Source: Coptis chinensis (lineage: Eukaryota > Streptophyta > Magnoliopsida > Ranunculales > Ranunculaceae). From it: 64,000 nt of DNA. The DNA lies in assembly GCA_015680905.1 (NCBI GenBank), contig CM027382.1:25579501-25643500 (forward strand). Reading direction: 5' to 3'. The notes below the pieces were generated by a model that saw only the letters and a program-made list of their open reading frames with translations, ran no database searches and was not told the origin of the DNA. Shown piece by piece: positions 1-10,916 of the stretch (positions within the stretch are counted from its first letter, which is position 1; each line of letters opens with the position of its first letter). A program made the translations under genes and the position numbers.

Positions 1-1100
1 AATCTATCAATGCTTCTATGAATCCGCATACCACCAAATCATAGGACCAATCCCATGTTTCCATCCCAACCGAAACCGAACAGGAAAAGAACCGACTTCG
101 CTTTTTCCGATTCGATCGCCCAATTATCGAAACTTTTGCCACCGAATAAAATCTTTCAATTCAAATCAAACACTGCCCGAACCAAACCTTTATATATACA
201 AGGGGAAACAAAGAGAAGGGGGCGCTCTAGAACACTGAAACAGAGAACAGGAGAGACAGAAAAGTGGAGTTCGAGTTAGTACGCGGAAAAGCTTGGGGAC
301 AGAACGAATTGGAGGAGAAGACTTCAACGCGAGACTACGGTTTTTGCAATGATTAATTCTTCTATTAATTTCGTTTTTCTTTTCATTGTTATGTATAGCT
401 AAACTCCAAGTCTAGGGGCTAGGGCAGATGAAACCTTAGGCTAATGTTTGTGTTTTTTGGGATTAATTTCGATGATTTCCAGTTAGTTTAAATTTCTATA
501 TTCTTCTAGTTTCATGTATTGATAGCTAGCTTATATCTTTCATATAGTATGTCACGCATGCTTTATAGTTCGATATTCGTTGCTATTAGTTAAGTCTGTT
601 TTAACTGTTGACGTCAAATTTAGATATTATTCGTGCCGTAAAAAGACGAGTAATCTTTTGAGTTTGATCTGTAGTGCCGAAACTTTAGAAGATACATGTT
701 TAGTTAGGATTATCACGATCATATCATCGAGAAAGCAAGGGTTACCTTTCCCTCGTGCTACTCATATTAAATCTGGAACATTAAAATTACTCTTAGAAAT
801 ATAAACAGAAGTTTATGATGGATTATATAGTCCTAGAGTTCTCTCCATTTGATAAAACCCAATTATTTAAGTTATAATTTTTGTAGTTTAAATAGTTTAG
901 TGAGTAGTTAAATTCAATTTTCCATAAAAAGAATATTATCTGAATTAGTTAAGTATAATTTTAATACTCGTTTGTCGTAAGTAGCAATCCCTGTGGGATC
1001 GACCCGTTTGCCGTCGCAATTATTTTCAACGATAGCTGTGCGCTTGCGGTTTAACTAAGGTTAGATTAGTCTATTTAATTAGACCGACTAAATTTCTATT
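1..1100 (+). mobile_element. LTR fragment, Ty3/gypsy (Athila/Tat-like), cut by window edge
   Basis: This stretch matches, in reverse complement, the outer parts of the long LTRs at 29873-31555 and 40015-41681. The clearest shared blocks are the 'CAATCCCTGTGGGATCGAC' motif near 988, the 'TAGATTAGTCTATTTAATT' motif near 1062, and the segment around 735-790 with 'TTTCCTCGTGCTACTC'. It is clearly more diverged from those two LTRs than they are from each other, so it is an older or sister copy. The left end lies outside the window. The right end near 1100 abuts copia sequence directly, so one of the two was truncated. No internal region is attached. It is a fossil. Confidence 0.65.
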
Positions 1101-1102
1101 AG

Positions 1103-2112
1103 TCACAGGAGTTGACAAACAGGGTATTGATCGACTTAAAGCCAATCTCTCAAGACAGTTCCAGACCAAAGATCTAGGAGAACTGAAGTATTTCTTAGGC
1201 ATTGAAGTTATCAGGTTCCCTGGTGAAATTCATCTCTCACAGAGAAAGTATGTATTAGACCTACTCAGTGAGACAGGTAATTTAGGAGCTCGCCCAGTAG
1301 AGACTCATATGGATTCGAACGACAAACTCCAGTCGGATGTTGTTGGAGAGATGTATGCCGATATTGAGGGATACCGTAGATTGGTGGGAAAGCTGATCTA
1401 TGCTACTATTACTCGCTCCGATATCTCCTTTGCAGTCAGTGTAGTATCTCAGTATATGCATGCACCACGGATTCCTCACTACCAGGCTGTTATTTGTATT
1501 CTGAGGTATTTGAAAGGTTCTCCTGGTCGTGGATTGGTCTATCGTTCTAATGGAAATTTTGATGTTGTTGGATATTTAAATCCTGATTATGCAGGATCAG
1601 TTTCAGATAGACGTTCCACCACTGGGTATTGTACTTTCTTTTGTGGAAATTTGGTGACATGGAAGAGTAAAAAGCAAGCAGTTGTGTCAAAGTCTAGTGC
1701 AGAGGCTGAGTATAGAGCTATGGCTCGCGGATCGCGTGAGTTAATGTGGATTAAGTAGACCGCTACATGAGTTAGGTTTCGAGGTACGACTCACCGATCC
1801 CTCTTCATTGTGACAATCAAGGCTGACCATTCATATTGCTTCTAATCCAGTAGTTCATGAGAGAACTAAGCACATAGAGGTAGATTGTCATTATGTCAGA
1901 CATAAGGTTGAAACAAAGGAAATAAGTACTCCTTATGTGGCTTCTCGAGATCAGTTAGCTGATATCTTCACCAAACCAGTGATTCGTCCAGTTCTGAGTT
2001 ATATTGGTAACAAGCTGGGCATGAGCGATATCTATGCCCATCCTTTCTTCACCAAACCAGTGATTCGTCAAGTTCTGAGTTATATTGGTAACAAGCTGGG
2101 CTTGAAGGGGGG
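1103..2112 (+). mobile_element. Ty1/copia fossil: 3' part of pol (reverse transcriptase end and RNase H)
   Basis: Translated pieces show the copia RT C-terminus ('FLGIEV', 'HLSQRKYVLDLL') and the RNase H domain ('STTGYCTFF', 'VTWKSKKQAVVSKSSAEAEY', 'LADIFTKP'), ending in a purine-rich tract just before an LTR start at about 2113. Everything upstream (gag, protease, integrase, most of RT) is absent. A roughly 75-bp segment near the end (about 1966-2100) is present twice in tandem. The element is a broken, 5'-truncated fossil with a handful of breaks. Its closeness to the copia consensus suggests moderate rather than great age. Confidence 0.85.
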
Positions 2113-2400
2113 TGTTGAAGTATGTAGTGTCGGTCTCACACATTCTATAAGTGTGAGACCGTACCTTATTTAGCTTGTTGCTATTTAAGTTATTCCATCT
2201 CTAGTATAAATATATGTATTATAGGTTAGGGTAAATATACTCTAAACCCTACCTTCTTCTTGTGCCTCCATCCTTTCTTCTTCTTCTTCTACACACTCAA
2301 TCCCTTTAACCTAACAAGCTAATCACCATATGTATCTCCTAGCATAAATAACACTCTCCAAGCATGTGCTAATGTGCTAGACAACAACACATTGTAAATA
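2113..2400 (+). repeat. probable 3' LTR (part or all) of the copia fossil
   Basis: The sequence starts with TG directly after the polypurine tract at 2105-2112. It contains a perfect 10-bp stem hairpin near 2131-2159 (GGTCTCACAC / GTGTGAGACC) and TATA-like and pyrimidine-rich stretches as in copia LTRs. The right end is not defined, because no second LTR is in the window for comparison. The carboxylesterase pseudogene begins at about 2430. Confidence 0.5.
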
Positions 2401-2429
2401 GTGAGTCTAATCATTCATATGGGTACCTA

Positions 2430-3300
2430 TGGATATGTGTGTGTATGTGAGGGATTTAAACAAGGATGAACTAGACCATGAATTTCTTACCTTTCTCTGT
2501 GTATACAAAGAATGGATAAATAAAGAGGCTCATAGGTACCAGCACTGTTTTCTGTCAATCGATCCTCAAACTGGTGTTTCGTCTAAAGACGTTTCATTCA
2601 AGCAGAAACAGGATTACCTGCTAGACTCTACATTCCAGGGATCATCAATAAAGATAGAAAAAACTACCACTTCTGATTTACTTCCATGGTGGATCCTTCT
2701 TGACTGAATCGCCTTTCTCACCAATATTCAAGTTCAGTAATCGCTGAGGCTATTACAGACTAGTCCCGGAGCACCCTCTTCCTATTGCCTACAACGACTC
2801 GTGGGAAGCTTCCCACGCTAATGGAGAAGGCACTGAGGCATGGTTAAGGGACTATGTTTACTTTAATTGGGTTTTCTTGGGTGGAGATAGTGCAAGTGCT
2901 AATATATTGTTCACCACATGACGATCCGAGCTGGGGAATTAAAATTGAGAAATGGCCTGAAACCACTTGGAACTATACTAGTCCAACCTTACTTATGGGG
3001 GGAAGAGCAGAGTGGTCCTGAGGGACATGACCAGTTAATTTGTAGATAAGATGTGGGTTTAGGCCTGTCCTTCAACTACAGGGAACGATGATCCACGCAT
3101 CAACCCACTAACGAAGGGAGCGCCCAGCCTTTGCAACAGGGTGCACCAGGGTACCGGTGTTCAAAGCAGAGAAAGAAGTGTTTAGAGATAGTGGGCTGTT
3201 TTATACTGAAGCACTGAGAAAGAGTGAATGGGGAGGATTGCTCGAGGTCATAGAGACTGAGGGTGTCCATCTATAATCTATTCGATTCTACTTGGGAGTT
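2430..3300 (+). pseudogene. carboxylesterase (CXE / HIDH-like, alpha/beta hydrolase) pseudogene
   Basis: Plant CXE proteins hydrolyse small esters; related family members are the gibberellin receptor GID1 and 2-hydroxyisoflavanone dehydratase. The N-terminal piece (2430-2700) reads 'HEFLTFLCVYKEW', 'SIDPQTGVSSKDVSF', which is the usual start of the family. Further on come 'APEHPLPIAY' (near 2770), the nucleophile-elbow motif 'GGDSASAN' (2883-2903, normally GDSAGAN with the catalytic Ser), 'DDPRINP' (near 3088) and 'FRDSGLFYTEALRKSEWGG' (3182-3240), in the right order. They lie in different frames with stops between, and the segment that should hold the HGG oxyanion motif (about 2690-2750) is damaged. 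The total length fits a single-exon CXE of about 310 residues. It is dead, with several frameshifts, and is not expected to be expressed as protein. Confidence 0.8.
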
Positions 3301-3553
3301 GGGATAAGGTTGTAAGCATGAAAAAAAGTTTGGCTTCTTTTATGAACCCAGAAAAGACTCCGCCTAATCACTGATATTGTACGCTTAAGTAAGTAGAGAT
3401 CAAGGATTCAGTTACTAGAATTCAATAATACCTATTTAAAATTCCAACTAAATTCATTACAATCATCCTCTTGTGCTGTAAGTTAACACTTAATTGAAAT
3501 TACGTAAATTACAACCCGGTAGTTCTTAGACACGAATGAATAGAAATCTATCT

Positions 3554-4670
3554 TTAAGTGCGAGATTTAGTGTAGAAGTACCATTGCTCATACCCTATAC
3601 CAGACATAACGATGAAATTGATGATAGGAAGTAAGGTCATAAGAAAGAAAGTGCAACCTTTGCCAGAGTTGTCCAAGCAATTCCATGTCCCCACCCGGAA
3701 CTGAGACCCATAGAAGATGGTGGGGATGATAAAGCCAAACCCAGCAAAATTAGCCATGACACTGACTAGGAGTCCATAGCGAAGGATGGCTGCAATACCA
3801 TCCACCGACACGCCGTGTGCTGTAGCAATCTTCATAATAAATTTGACACCGCAGGCATTGAGGCTGCTGAAGAGTAGCGAGACTAAAGAGGCCACAGAAA
3901 AGATGAGAAGGCCTTTAAGGACGTTAGGACCAGGGACACAATTAGGATCCGTGATGAAGCGGTGCTTAGGATCAGTCCAAGTTGGTAGAACCATGGCGAA
4001 TGCAAATCCAATGTGCAACTTATTGAACCTAATGATGTCTTCAAGAGCGCTTTTGCCAATCCGCCCAATCGGCATGGTAAAAATGCTTTCTTTCATGTTC
4101 CTGTTTTGATCATGGAAAATACATACACTTCAGCAGAAAATGTATTAACAACGAAAAATAGTTTTGCAGTTCATGGTCATTTGAATTGGGTCATGTGGTC
4201 AGTGCTTCATAAGTTCATCTCATAAAGTATTAGTATATCATCAAATCTCAACGTTTAGACAATGGGAAGTTGAAACCAGTATTTTGACTGTGACTGGTTT
4301 AAAAAAGCGGCGCTCAATTTGTAAGATTTCAGTGAGGTAGGAGAAAGATCATGCTAAGAAACCACCCCTTTCAGGTAGAAGCATCCCGCTAAAAACATCT
4401 TCATGGTAACATTCCCATCAGTCAAAGTATCAAACACACCATTAGTTCAACGGGTTCAATACTTCCAGCCAAAAGCAAACAGATAGTGCATGGTTTCCAA
4501 AATATTCAAAAGTTAAGGGGAAAAAGAATACATAAATGAATTTAAAGAAATATACCATAGACGACACAAAAGGAGATGAAGAAAAACTAACCTGTTTCTT
4601 GGTTTATTTGCTACCAACAGTACTTCTCTGAACCTTGGATCAATCTGTGCACATTTGAGTATAAAGCTGG
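3554..4670 (-). CDS. multi-pass membrane protein of unknown function, partial gene model
   Basis: An uninterrupted 180-codon reading frame runs from 4096 to 3554 on the minus strand. It continues in phase upstream across a GT-AG intron (about 4101-4590; donor GTTAGT, acceptor ACAG) into a further coding-looking exon at about 4591-4665 ('CAQIDPRFREVLLVANKP'). The protein has about four hydrophobic helices ('GLLIFSVASLVSLLFSSL', 'YGLLVSVMANFAGFGFIIP', 'FFLMTLLPIINFIVMSGIGY') and a conserved-looking Cys/Trp loop ('GTWNCLDNSGKGC'), so it is probably an integral membrane protein. I do not recognise the family with confidence. The conserved phase across the intron and the unbroken frame suggest a real host gene, or one only recently inactivated. 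The first exon(s) and start codon are not established. Confidence 0.55.
4101..4590 (-). other. intron of the membrane-protein gene
   Basis: Read on the minus strand, it begins GTTAGTTTTTC after '...CCAAGAAACAG' and ends '...CAAAACAG' before 'GAACATGAAAG'. Removing it joins two coding stretches in the same frame, which is the evidence that it is spliced. It is AT-rich, as expected for a eudicot intron. Confidence 0.55.
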
Positions 4671-4679
4671 GGAAATGCT

Positions 4680-5147
4680 TGTTTGGACCTTATAGAGTGA
4701 AAGTAAATGAAGATGATCGAAGGCATTAAGAGGCCATTAATGAAGTACAGATCAACTTGTTCAATTTTCTCGGTACTTTTTCCACAAAGTGTTGCGACGA
4801 AGTGCCAACCAACAAAAGAGCAAAACTGGAAAGTAACTGAAGTGTGTAGACTTTAACATAAAAATTGGAAGAAAAAAATGGACGTTTTGTACCATCAACT
4901 TTGCTATTTTTATTAATTTAGGTCAAAAACATTGTTTTTTAGCAAATTGGGCCAACAATTTTAGTTAATGTATCACATTAGGCCACGTTACAATTCCGTT
5001 ACTTCAAATGCTTGTAAACAACTACGGGGTATCAAATCTCCAATTCTTTACCTAATTTTTTCCTCTTCTTTGCGTTCTCTCAAATCTCCAAATTTATCAT
5101 TGAAAAAAAAAAAAAAAAATCTCCAAAAACTCTGTTATATATATATA
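4680..5147. other. non-coding spacer
   Basis: AT-rich sequence with no reading frame that resembles a protein. It includes an A16-17 run near 5103-5119 and a short (TA)n run at 5135-5147, which is the probable host side of a Helitron insertion. It may hold upstream exons of the membrane-protein gene, but none could be supported. Confidence 0.4.
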
Positions 5148-5474
5148 CTAGAATTTAATCCGGGCTACGCCACTCGAGTCATTATGGGTGAATTTAGCAA
5201 AATAAAACCGTGTCAATTTTTTATTTTAACCCCAATTTTATTGGGAAAAAATCAAGAGCAAAAAAGAAACTATCAACAGCAGGATTGACAAAGGTTACAC
5301 CAAACAACACTATACAATTAAAATTAACTCTACGAGCGTGTATCATTGAAGGTGCCAAAGATCCTATTTATGATGCAACAAATGTCATGCAACATACGAC
5401 TAAAAGGGCATATAAGCATTACATCGAACTAAAATAAAATACTGGAAATAGTTTTCAAATTCTAATTGAAAATC

Positions 5475-5970
5475 TTAGATATTATTGACCTTTACGAACT
5501 GCAAAACAGATATGGGAGACTGAGAGGCAGTACTTGCACTTGAACCACCGCCACCAACACTTGTTGCCTTCTCAGAAACAGCAGTTTTTAGTCCCAAATG
5601 TTGTAGTTGGTGTACAACATGGGACATTCTTGGCCTCACAGATGGGACATGTTGGGTGCAAGCATATACAAGGTCCACGACCTTCTGAATGATCCCAAGT
5701 TTAGGAACATCTGAGATTAGTGGATCCAACAGATCCAAGTAGCAACTGACAATTTCAAGTAGCATATACATAATCAACTGACTGTCTGGGCCTGCCCCAA
5801 CTGACAATTTCAAGTAGCAACACACCAAAACTATAAACATTACTTTTTGTAGTAAGTTCATTTCTGTAAACAAATTATGGAGCAAGGTAGCCATATGTAG
5901 CAGCCACCACTGTTCTTTCGTGCATCACTTCCCATGTCACAAACTTTGAGAGGCCCACCCCCATTAGATG
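5475..5970 (-). pseudogene. receptor-like protein kinase C-terminal fragment (broken)
   Basis: Minus-strand frames give 'ATYGYLAP' followed by 'LTTKSNVYSFGVLLLEIVS' (activation loop through subdomain IX) and then, in another frame, 'DLLDPLISDVPKLGIIQKVV' and 'CTQHVPSVRPRMSHVVHQLQ' (subdomain XI). This is the ordinary order of a plant receptor-like Ser/Thr kinase. The Glu of the APE motif is replaced by a stop, and there is a frame change near 5780, where 'LLEIVS'-type sequence is duplicated. The N-lobe, the catalytic HRD and the DFG are not present. A Gly/Ser-rich tail (5490-5560) follows the kinase fold. It is dead and probably carried inside the Helitron. Confidence 0.75.
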
Positions 5971-5981
5971 TGTACCACACA

Positions 5982-6233
5982 TTAAATCGCTTTAGCTGCA
6001 GCTTTGAAAACAGTTGTCACAGCACTTGGAAATCTTGCAACTGAGCTTATCCTTTGAGGTTGATCATCCATAGATGAATGCCGAGTAGATGTAGAAACCA
6101 CATTACGAAGACGCTTCAAAGTGACCTTAAACTCCATAACGCATCTCGTATAGCAAAGTGAAGGAGATATGATGGCGTGGGGCACCAATAGATGGATTGG
6201 AAGGTGCTTCTCTCTGCTAGACATCAACAACAA
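5982..6233 (-). other. short open frame upstream of the kinase fragment, not recognised
   Basis: An 83-codon frame just upstream of the kinase remnant, on the same strand. Its sequence ('EFKVTLKRLRNVVSTSTRHSS') has no motif I can assign. It could be a decayed kinase exon or chance. It is listed only because of its position and strand. Confidence 0.2.
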
Positions 6234-6870
6234 AATAAGATAAATTTGGACAAGGTCAGCACAACATCTTGAATTTATTCAACAAATTTGGTTTTGCCTA
6301 AGAAGAAAACTATAACTTTCATGGTCCCCTCCCACCTTTAAAAGAATAAAAAAGAAAGATTCTCCTGAAGGCTGATGAGAAAGGTAAAATAATTGAATAC
6401 CAACCTTGAATCAGATTTAATGGTAAGTTGTAGAGCTACACACCTTCATCACAGTATAGCTTTGAGTATTATTTGACTGATATTAAATTAATGCAGGCCT
6501 ATAATTTTGAGTATGCATACAACTCATATCTTTAGTTCTTTACTATTTTTTTTTTAAATACAACTCATATCCTCCACTATCCTTTTATAAACGATAGCTT
6601 TAACCTATTGCATATAATTACTGAAGGCAATATATATGATACACAGTAGCAATATTACTGATGAAAAGATGTAAAAATTAGACAAACCATGTAAAAATAT
6701 TTTGATGAAAAGATGTATATCGAGAACAATTAAGAACTGACAAATCTTATTATCTCTCTTATGGGTGCCGCCTGTTGCCCCAACCATTCCGTCTTGTACT
6801 CCCTCTTTCTTTTAATGAAATTCAAACTTACCCAGCAAAAAAAATCTAAATATCTTAATATGACAAAAAC
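6234..6870. other. no gene seen
   Basis: AT-rich, low-information sequence between the kinase and permease fragments. The frames present are short and have no recognisable motif. Confidence 0.4.
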
Positions 6871-6874
6871 CTTC

Positions 6875-7205
6875 CAAGAAAGCTGCATATCCTGCGGATT
6901 GACCAGCCATGAAATGGAGACAGTTACCAAACCCAGACAAAAGTTCAGCCAAATAAGCCCTTAAAGATGACCTGGGTAAGTTTAGGATTGGGTGATAAAG
7001 AAATCTTAGGTTTAGAGTTATTAATGTAATGGAATAGGAAGCTGAAAAGTAGAACAGGGGCAAGTAGAAGGCGACTAAGTGTGGTATTCCTTCGTCCATT
7101 GTGTGCCGTAATGGATTCGTTGCTAAATTGAATCTTTGGTGACTACTGAGGGGAGAAGCAAACACCAAAGCAAAGAAAGCTATGCCAAAGGCAGAAGTTT
7201 TCTCT
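6875..7205 (-). pseudogene. ureide permease (UPS) fragment
   Basis: The minus strand encodes 'FNLATNPLRHTMDEGIPHL', 'FYFSASYSITLITLNLRFLY', 'HPILNLPRSSLRAYL', then 'SGFGNCLHFMAGQSAGYAA' (6881-6937). The order and spacing match the second half of plant ureide permeases, which import allantoin and nucleobases; the family has NLATNDQWHTL, LPRSSFKAYL and CGFGNGLQFMGGQAAGYAA there. An in-frame lead-in ('TSAFGIAFFALVFASPLSS', to about 7205) corresponds to the preceding helix. Only about 110 of roughly 400 residues are present and both ends stop abruptly, so it is a gene scrap. It shares strand with the helicase and the neighbouring fragments. Confidence 0.8.
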
Positions 7206-7449
7206 TTCCATACACTTGCAAATTAGAAGATAATCAGCAACATGACTGGTATGGTTAAAGGTGGACCTAGGCCTGATTTTGTCTGAATCCATTGATCTCA
7301 TGGAATAAAGTTTAAAGGAATATTAATGCTTCGAGCGATGCAATTATATGGTCAGGCGAACTGATTTTAATAATATGCAAAGATGCAATAGACAATAGCA
7401 TACCTTGATCGCTCTCTCGTTTCTCCCGCATAAGGAATTCCGCTAGTTC

Positions 7450-7863
7450 GAATTTTTTCCGATTGGAATAGTTCTTGCTTGAATTCCTTCAAATCCATCT
7501 TTAGGATATTGTTTTCAGAAAATGTACTTACCGAAAATATTGTGACAGATTTCTATGAGGGGTGAAGATCCTTTGAAGAAGGCTATAAAAAGAAACAGAT
7601 CTTCACCTCTCTTCCCAAGCTTTCAACATCAAACAAAAAGTCTTCTTCAGTAAACAAAGCAACCAATCTCCCATTTGCTTAGTGTGCATTGGGAGAGAAG
7701 TTCGAGGAACTGTTAGTGGGGGCAAAGTTGCAACGCCTAAGTGTTGGACAATCAAAAGTTGAAAGTGATGCAAGTCCAGGTCCTCCCTCCAAGTCCTTAA
7801 CATTGGAGGCATGAAAATTGGGAGCCTCATCATGATTAATGGAACCCTCTCACGCCACGCCAC
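7450..7863 (-). other. coding-looking fragment, unidentified
   Basis: On the minus strand there is an exon-like stretch ending at a good splice donor (TTTTCG|GTAAGT, about 7532). One frame of 7600-7860 reads 'INHDEAPNFHASNVKDLEGG' and 'NGRLVALFTEEDFLFDVESL', which has protein-like composition, with a stop in the middle. An alternative open frame covers 7603-7863. I cannot name a family. It may be a further captured gene piece inside the Helitron-like element. Confidence 0.3.
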
Positions 7864-8384
7864 GTAAATAGCATGTGAGGCAGGAAGCTTGTCTTTTGGT
7901 CAGCGTGGTTTACTTTGACCTTAGGCTAAATTTTTTCGTAGTAGTGCTCACCGCGATAACAAATATCATATGTTGAAAGTGGTATAAAGTTAGAATATAT
8001 CTATATGTGTAAAGCTTCAAAATGGAAACTTCGGTTCATGTCTTACCACCTGCAGCTCTGGATTCATGGATGAAGTCATCAAGCCCAAAAAAAATCTCTG
8101 CTGATCCTCGAGAGTAATTAAATTACCAAGAGTACATTAAAGTCGACACCGAGCGGGGAAAAACTGGAAAAGACAATTATCGAAATTTGACACGGGAATG
8201 AGATTTATGAGTCCATACCTCTTTTCTTGATCTTGTGAAACTCGATTGCAAGTCTCCATGAGAGATGGAGACTCTGAATGTAAAGTATCTCTGGAACCCA
8301 AATACTCTTTATCCGAGAGATGTTGGGACATAATGTCCAATTGATGAAAATGATGCTAAATTAAAAGGATTTAATTCATTTTTT
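7864..8384. other. no gene seen
   Basis: Mixed AT-rich sequence. A 67-codon minus-strand frame (8137-8340) has no recognisable motif. Confidence 0.35.
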
Positions 8385-8525
8385 CATACCCGACCTTCTT
8401 CATCACGGTTCTTTGGATCACGATTGGAGTAACCTATGAAGTAGAAAATCCGACCCACGGTAAAAACCAATCCAAGAGCAGCAGGAACAGTAGGATGTAT
8501 ACACAGCTTATTTGAGAACACTAGT
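8385..8525 (-). pseudogene. MAPEG / microsomal glutathione S-transferase-like exon fragment
   Basis: The minus strand reads 'HPTVPAALGLVFTVGRIF' followed by 'YFIGYSNRDPKNR' without interruption. This resembles the third helix and loop of MAPEG proteins of the microsomal GST3 type, where HP...GLG..Y.V.R.FYF.GY.TGDP.KR is typical. The frame runs into a possible splice donor (GTATGA) near 8385. Only one exon's worth (about 45 residues) is present, next to the helicase and on the same strand. The resemblance is by eye and the segment short, so the family call is moderate. Confidence 0.5.
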
Positions 8526-8636
8526 AACATAGAAAAATAAATGCAAGAAAAGCAACACCTTATCTCAATTTGTTCCTAAGGAAAGGATAATTGAGGAAGA
8601 CGTGATTTTTTTTTGATAACATTACCTTTAGAGAAA

Positions 8637-10300
8637 TTAAAGTAGCACTTCCGGATAGACAACATTAGTTGTGTCGTCCATAGAATCTGGTGGAAGGATG
8701 ACACTGATTATGTTTGAAGAAGTACATCTAGAAAGGGCAACGTATAATTGGCCATGACTAAACACAGGGTTCTGCAAATCAATCCCGACATACTTAATAG
8801 ATTGTCCTTGCGATTTGTTTATTGTCATTGCATATGAAAAGTTTAACCGAAATTGAAGTCCGGTCATTCGAAATGGCAGTTCTTTTGATGACGCGTCAAA
8901 TCTATTCCAGGGATGCAAGCAAAATTCCTGCCTTCTCTCGGTTAGAGTTAGGACTTGGATGACGTGCGTGGCTTGCAACTCACAACCATCAAGCGGGTGC
9001 CATTACAGAGACCATCTCGGTGCGATATTCTTAGCAACATTATCGGGCATCCTTCTTTGATTTGAAGCGAAAATGGTGGCAACCACGAAGGATCAAGAGA
9101 GTTGAGGTACTCATTTGGATAACGGTTTGCGCGAGCACCGCCGCTAGGCTTTCAACCTCCAACTTGTCGGCAGCCAAATAAACAATAGGTTCTCCACGAA
9201 ATAAATCTAATGCGCGGAATTAATCATTGTGACATCATCATTGGCGTGCGAAAGAATTGTTCGTTCGGTAAGAAAATTTTGGTGGGGTTTTTTAGATTCT
9301 TGACCCAATTGTGGATAAACCGAAGATATTAATTCTTGAATATCTCTACATTTCTGAATTGCTGATGGCAATTGAACAACTTCTTGCGGTTCTGTCCCAA
9401 CCTAAAAAGTCGTAATAAAATGGAAACTCTTAGGTTAATGAATGCTTGAAAAAAAAACATTTATAATGGACAATATAATGGACAACTAAAAAGAATTTGA
9501 GTAATTTATGCTTTACCTCTATTAAGTAATTGGCAAATGCCACATTTTCAGGTAACGAACTATCCAATCTCATATTCTGCACCAAAGTTAAAACCTTTAC
9601 ATGTTTCGAGCGATGACCTTATCAATGACGCTTACAACCATTTCTCGGCCGCCTTTCGGTATCACCGGGTAATATTTGGCGAAAGTCTCCACCCGGTACT
9701 ACTGTGATCCCACCAAATGGTTTCTTATTGTTGCAAACATCTCTAAAAGCGTCGCGATCAACCGCTTCAACACGTAACCTATGTTGCATTGGAACTTCAT
9801 CCCAAATTATTAGATTCGTTTGTTTGAACAGTTTAGCTTGGAGTGAGTCCTTTTTAAACCCACATATAGAGTCTTCTAATACTTCAAACGGAATTGAAAA
9901 GTAGAATGAGAACATTTCTACCCCCGTGTAATAAAAGTGAAGCAATACCGGATGAGGCAACCGCAATAACAATATGACCAAGAGTGCGACATTTTTCTGC
10001 GGTTGTATTGTACAAAAATGTTTTTACCCGTACTCGCCACTCCATTTAGAAAGAAAGCTTTCCCTCGTTCCGAATCACAGAGTCAACTACAACGTCATAC
10101 GCATTTCGTTGTTCATTTTTAAGGCGTTCAATATTATGGTTTACTTCTGCCTCCTGTACATCAAACTGAAGTTGGCGGTACTCCCATATTAACCTATTAT
10201 TAGTCACTATTCCCCAATTTCCAGTTGGTCGTGACATTGGTGGATAATTTTCTAGAGTTTTACCTAATTCCAAAAGATATTGTTCCAAAAGATGCAACCC
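8637..10300 (-). pseudogene. Helitron RepHel helicase (PIF1-like) remnant
   Basis: The enzyme is the SF1B helicase half of the rolling-circle transposase. In coding order on the minus strand: 'DFGLHLLEQYLLELGKTL' (10297 down), a damaged Walker-A area near 10020, 'LGHIVIA' and 'ASSGIAS' (about 9975), '[12 protein letters not shown]' (Walker B, DE) and '[17 protein letters not shown]' (9622-9830). After a gap comes the C-terminal block '[15 protein letters not shown]', '[16 protein letters not shown]' (8637-8978), which is diagnostic of Helitron and PIF1 helicases. Several frame changes and stops separate these blocks, and the N-terminal Rep (HUH) nuclease is not visible, so this copy is non-functional. 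Confidence 0.85.
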
Positions 10301-10375
10301 AAAATCAGGACCACCACTTAAGTCCTAATAACTCTGTTTAAAACCGAAATGCAGATCCCGAGAAAATTAGGACCA

Positions 10376-10479
<104 letters not shown>

Positions 10480-10916
10480 TTGTCTAGGATGCCACTCTTA
10501 TAGTGACACCTTTATCTCACTCTTCTCTGGAGCCGGATCGGATCCTCAAGATCAAGATTCAAGATCTCAATGAGGGTAAAAATGTATTTTCCTCATCATC
10601 TTCAAAAAAAAAAAAAAACCGATCTAACAAAAACCAACCGATCTAACAAAAAAAAAAAAACGAAATTGGGTTCTCTCTATCTACTCTCCTCTCTTCTTCT
10701 TCTCATCATTTGGCAATTCGGGTTTCTTCATTTGGTTTCTTCTTCTCTGACAGGTATCATTTGGCACTTCAACTATAGTGCACTTTTGGTTATGGTGCTT
10801 GCCTATTGGAACGTTTTAATTGACACTTGGATTGTCATTATACCATAAAAACTTGAATTTTGATTTAATTTAGGTTGCTATGATTATAGTTATGATTAAT
10901 ACCCTCGTTTAAAGAC

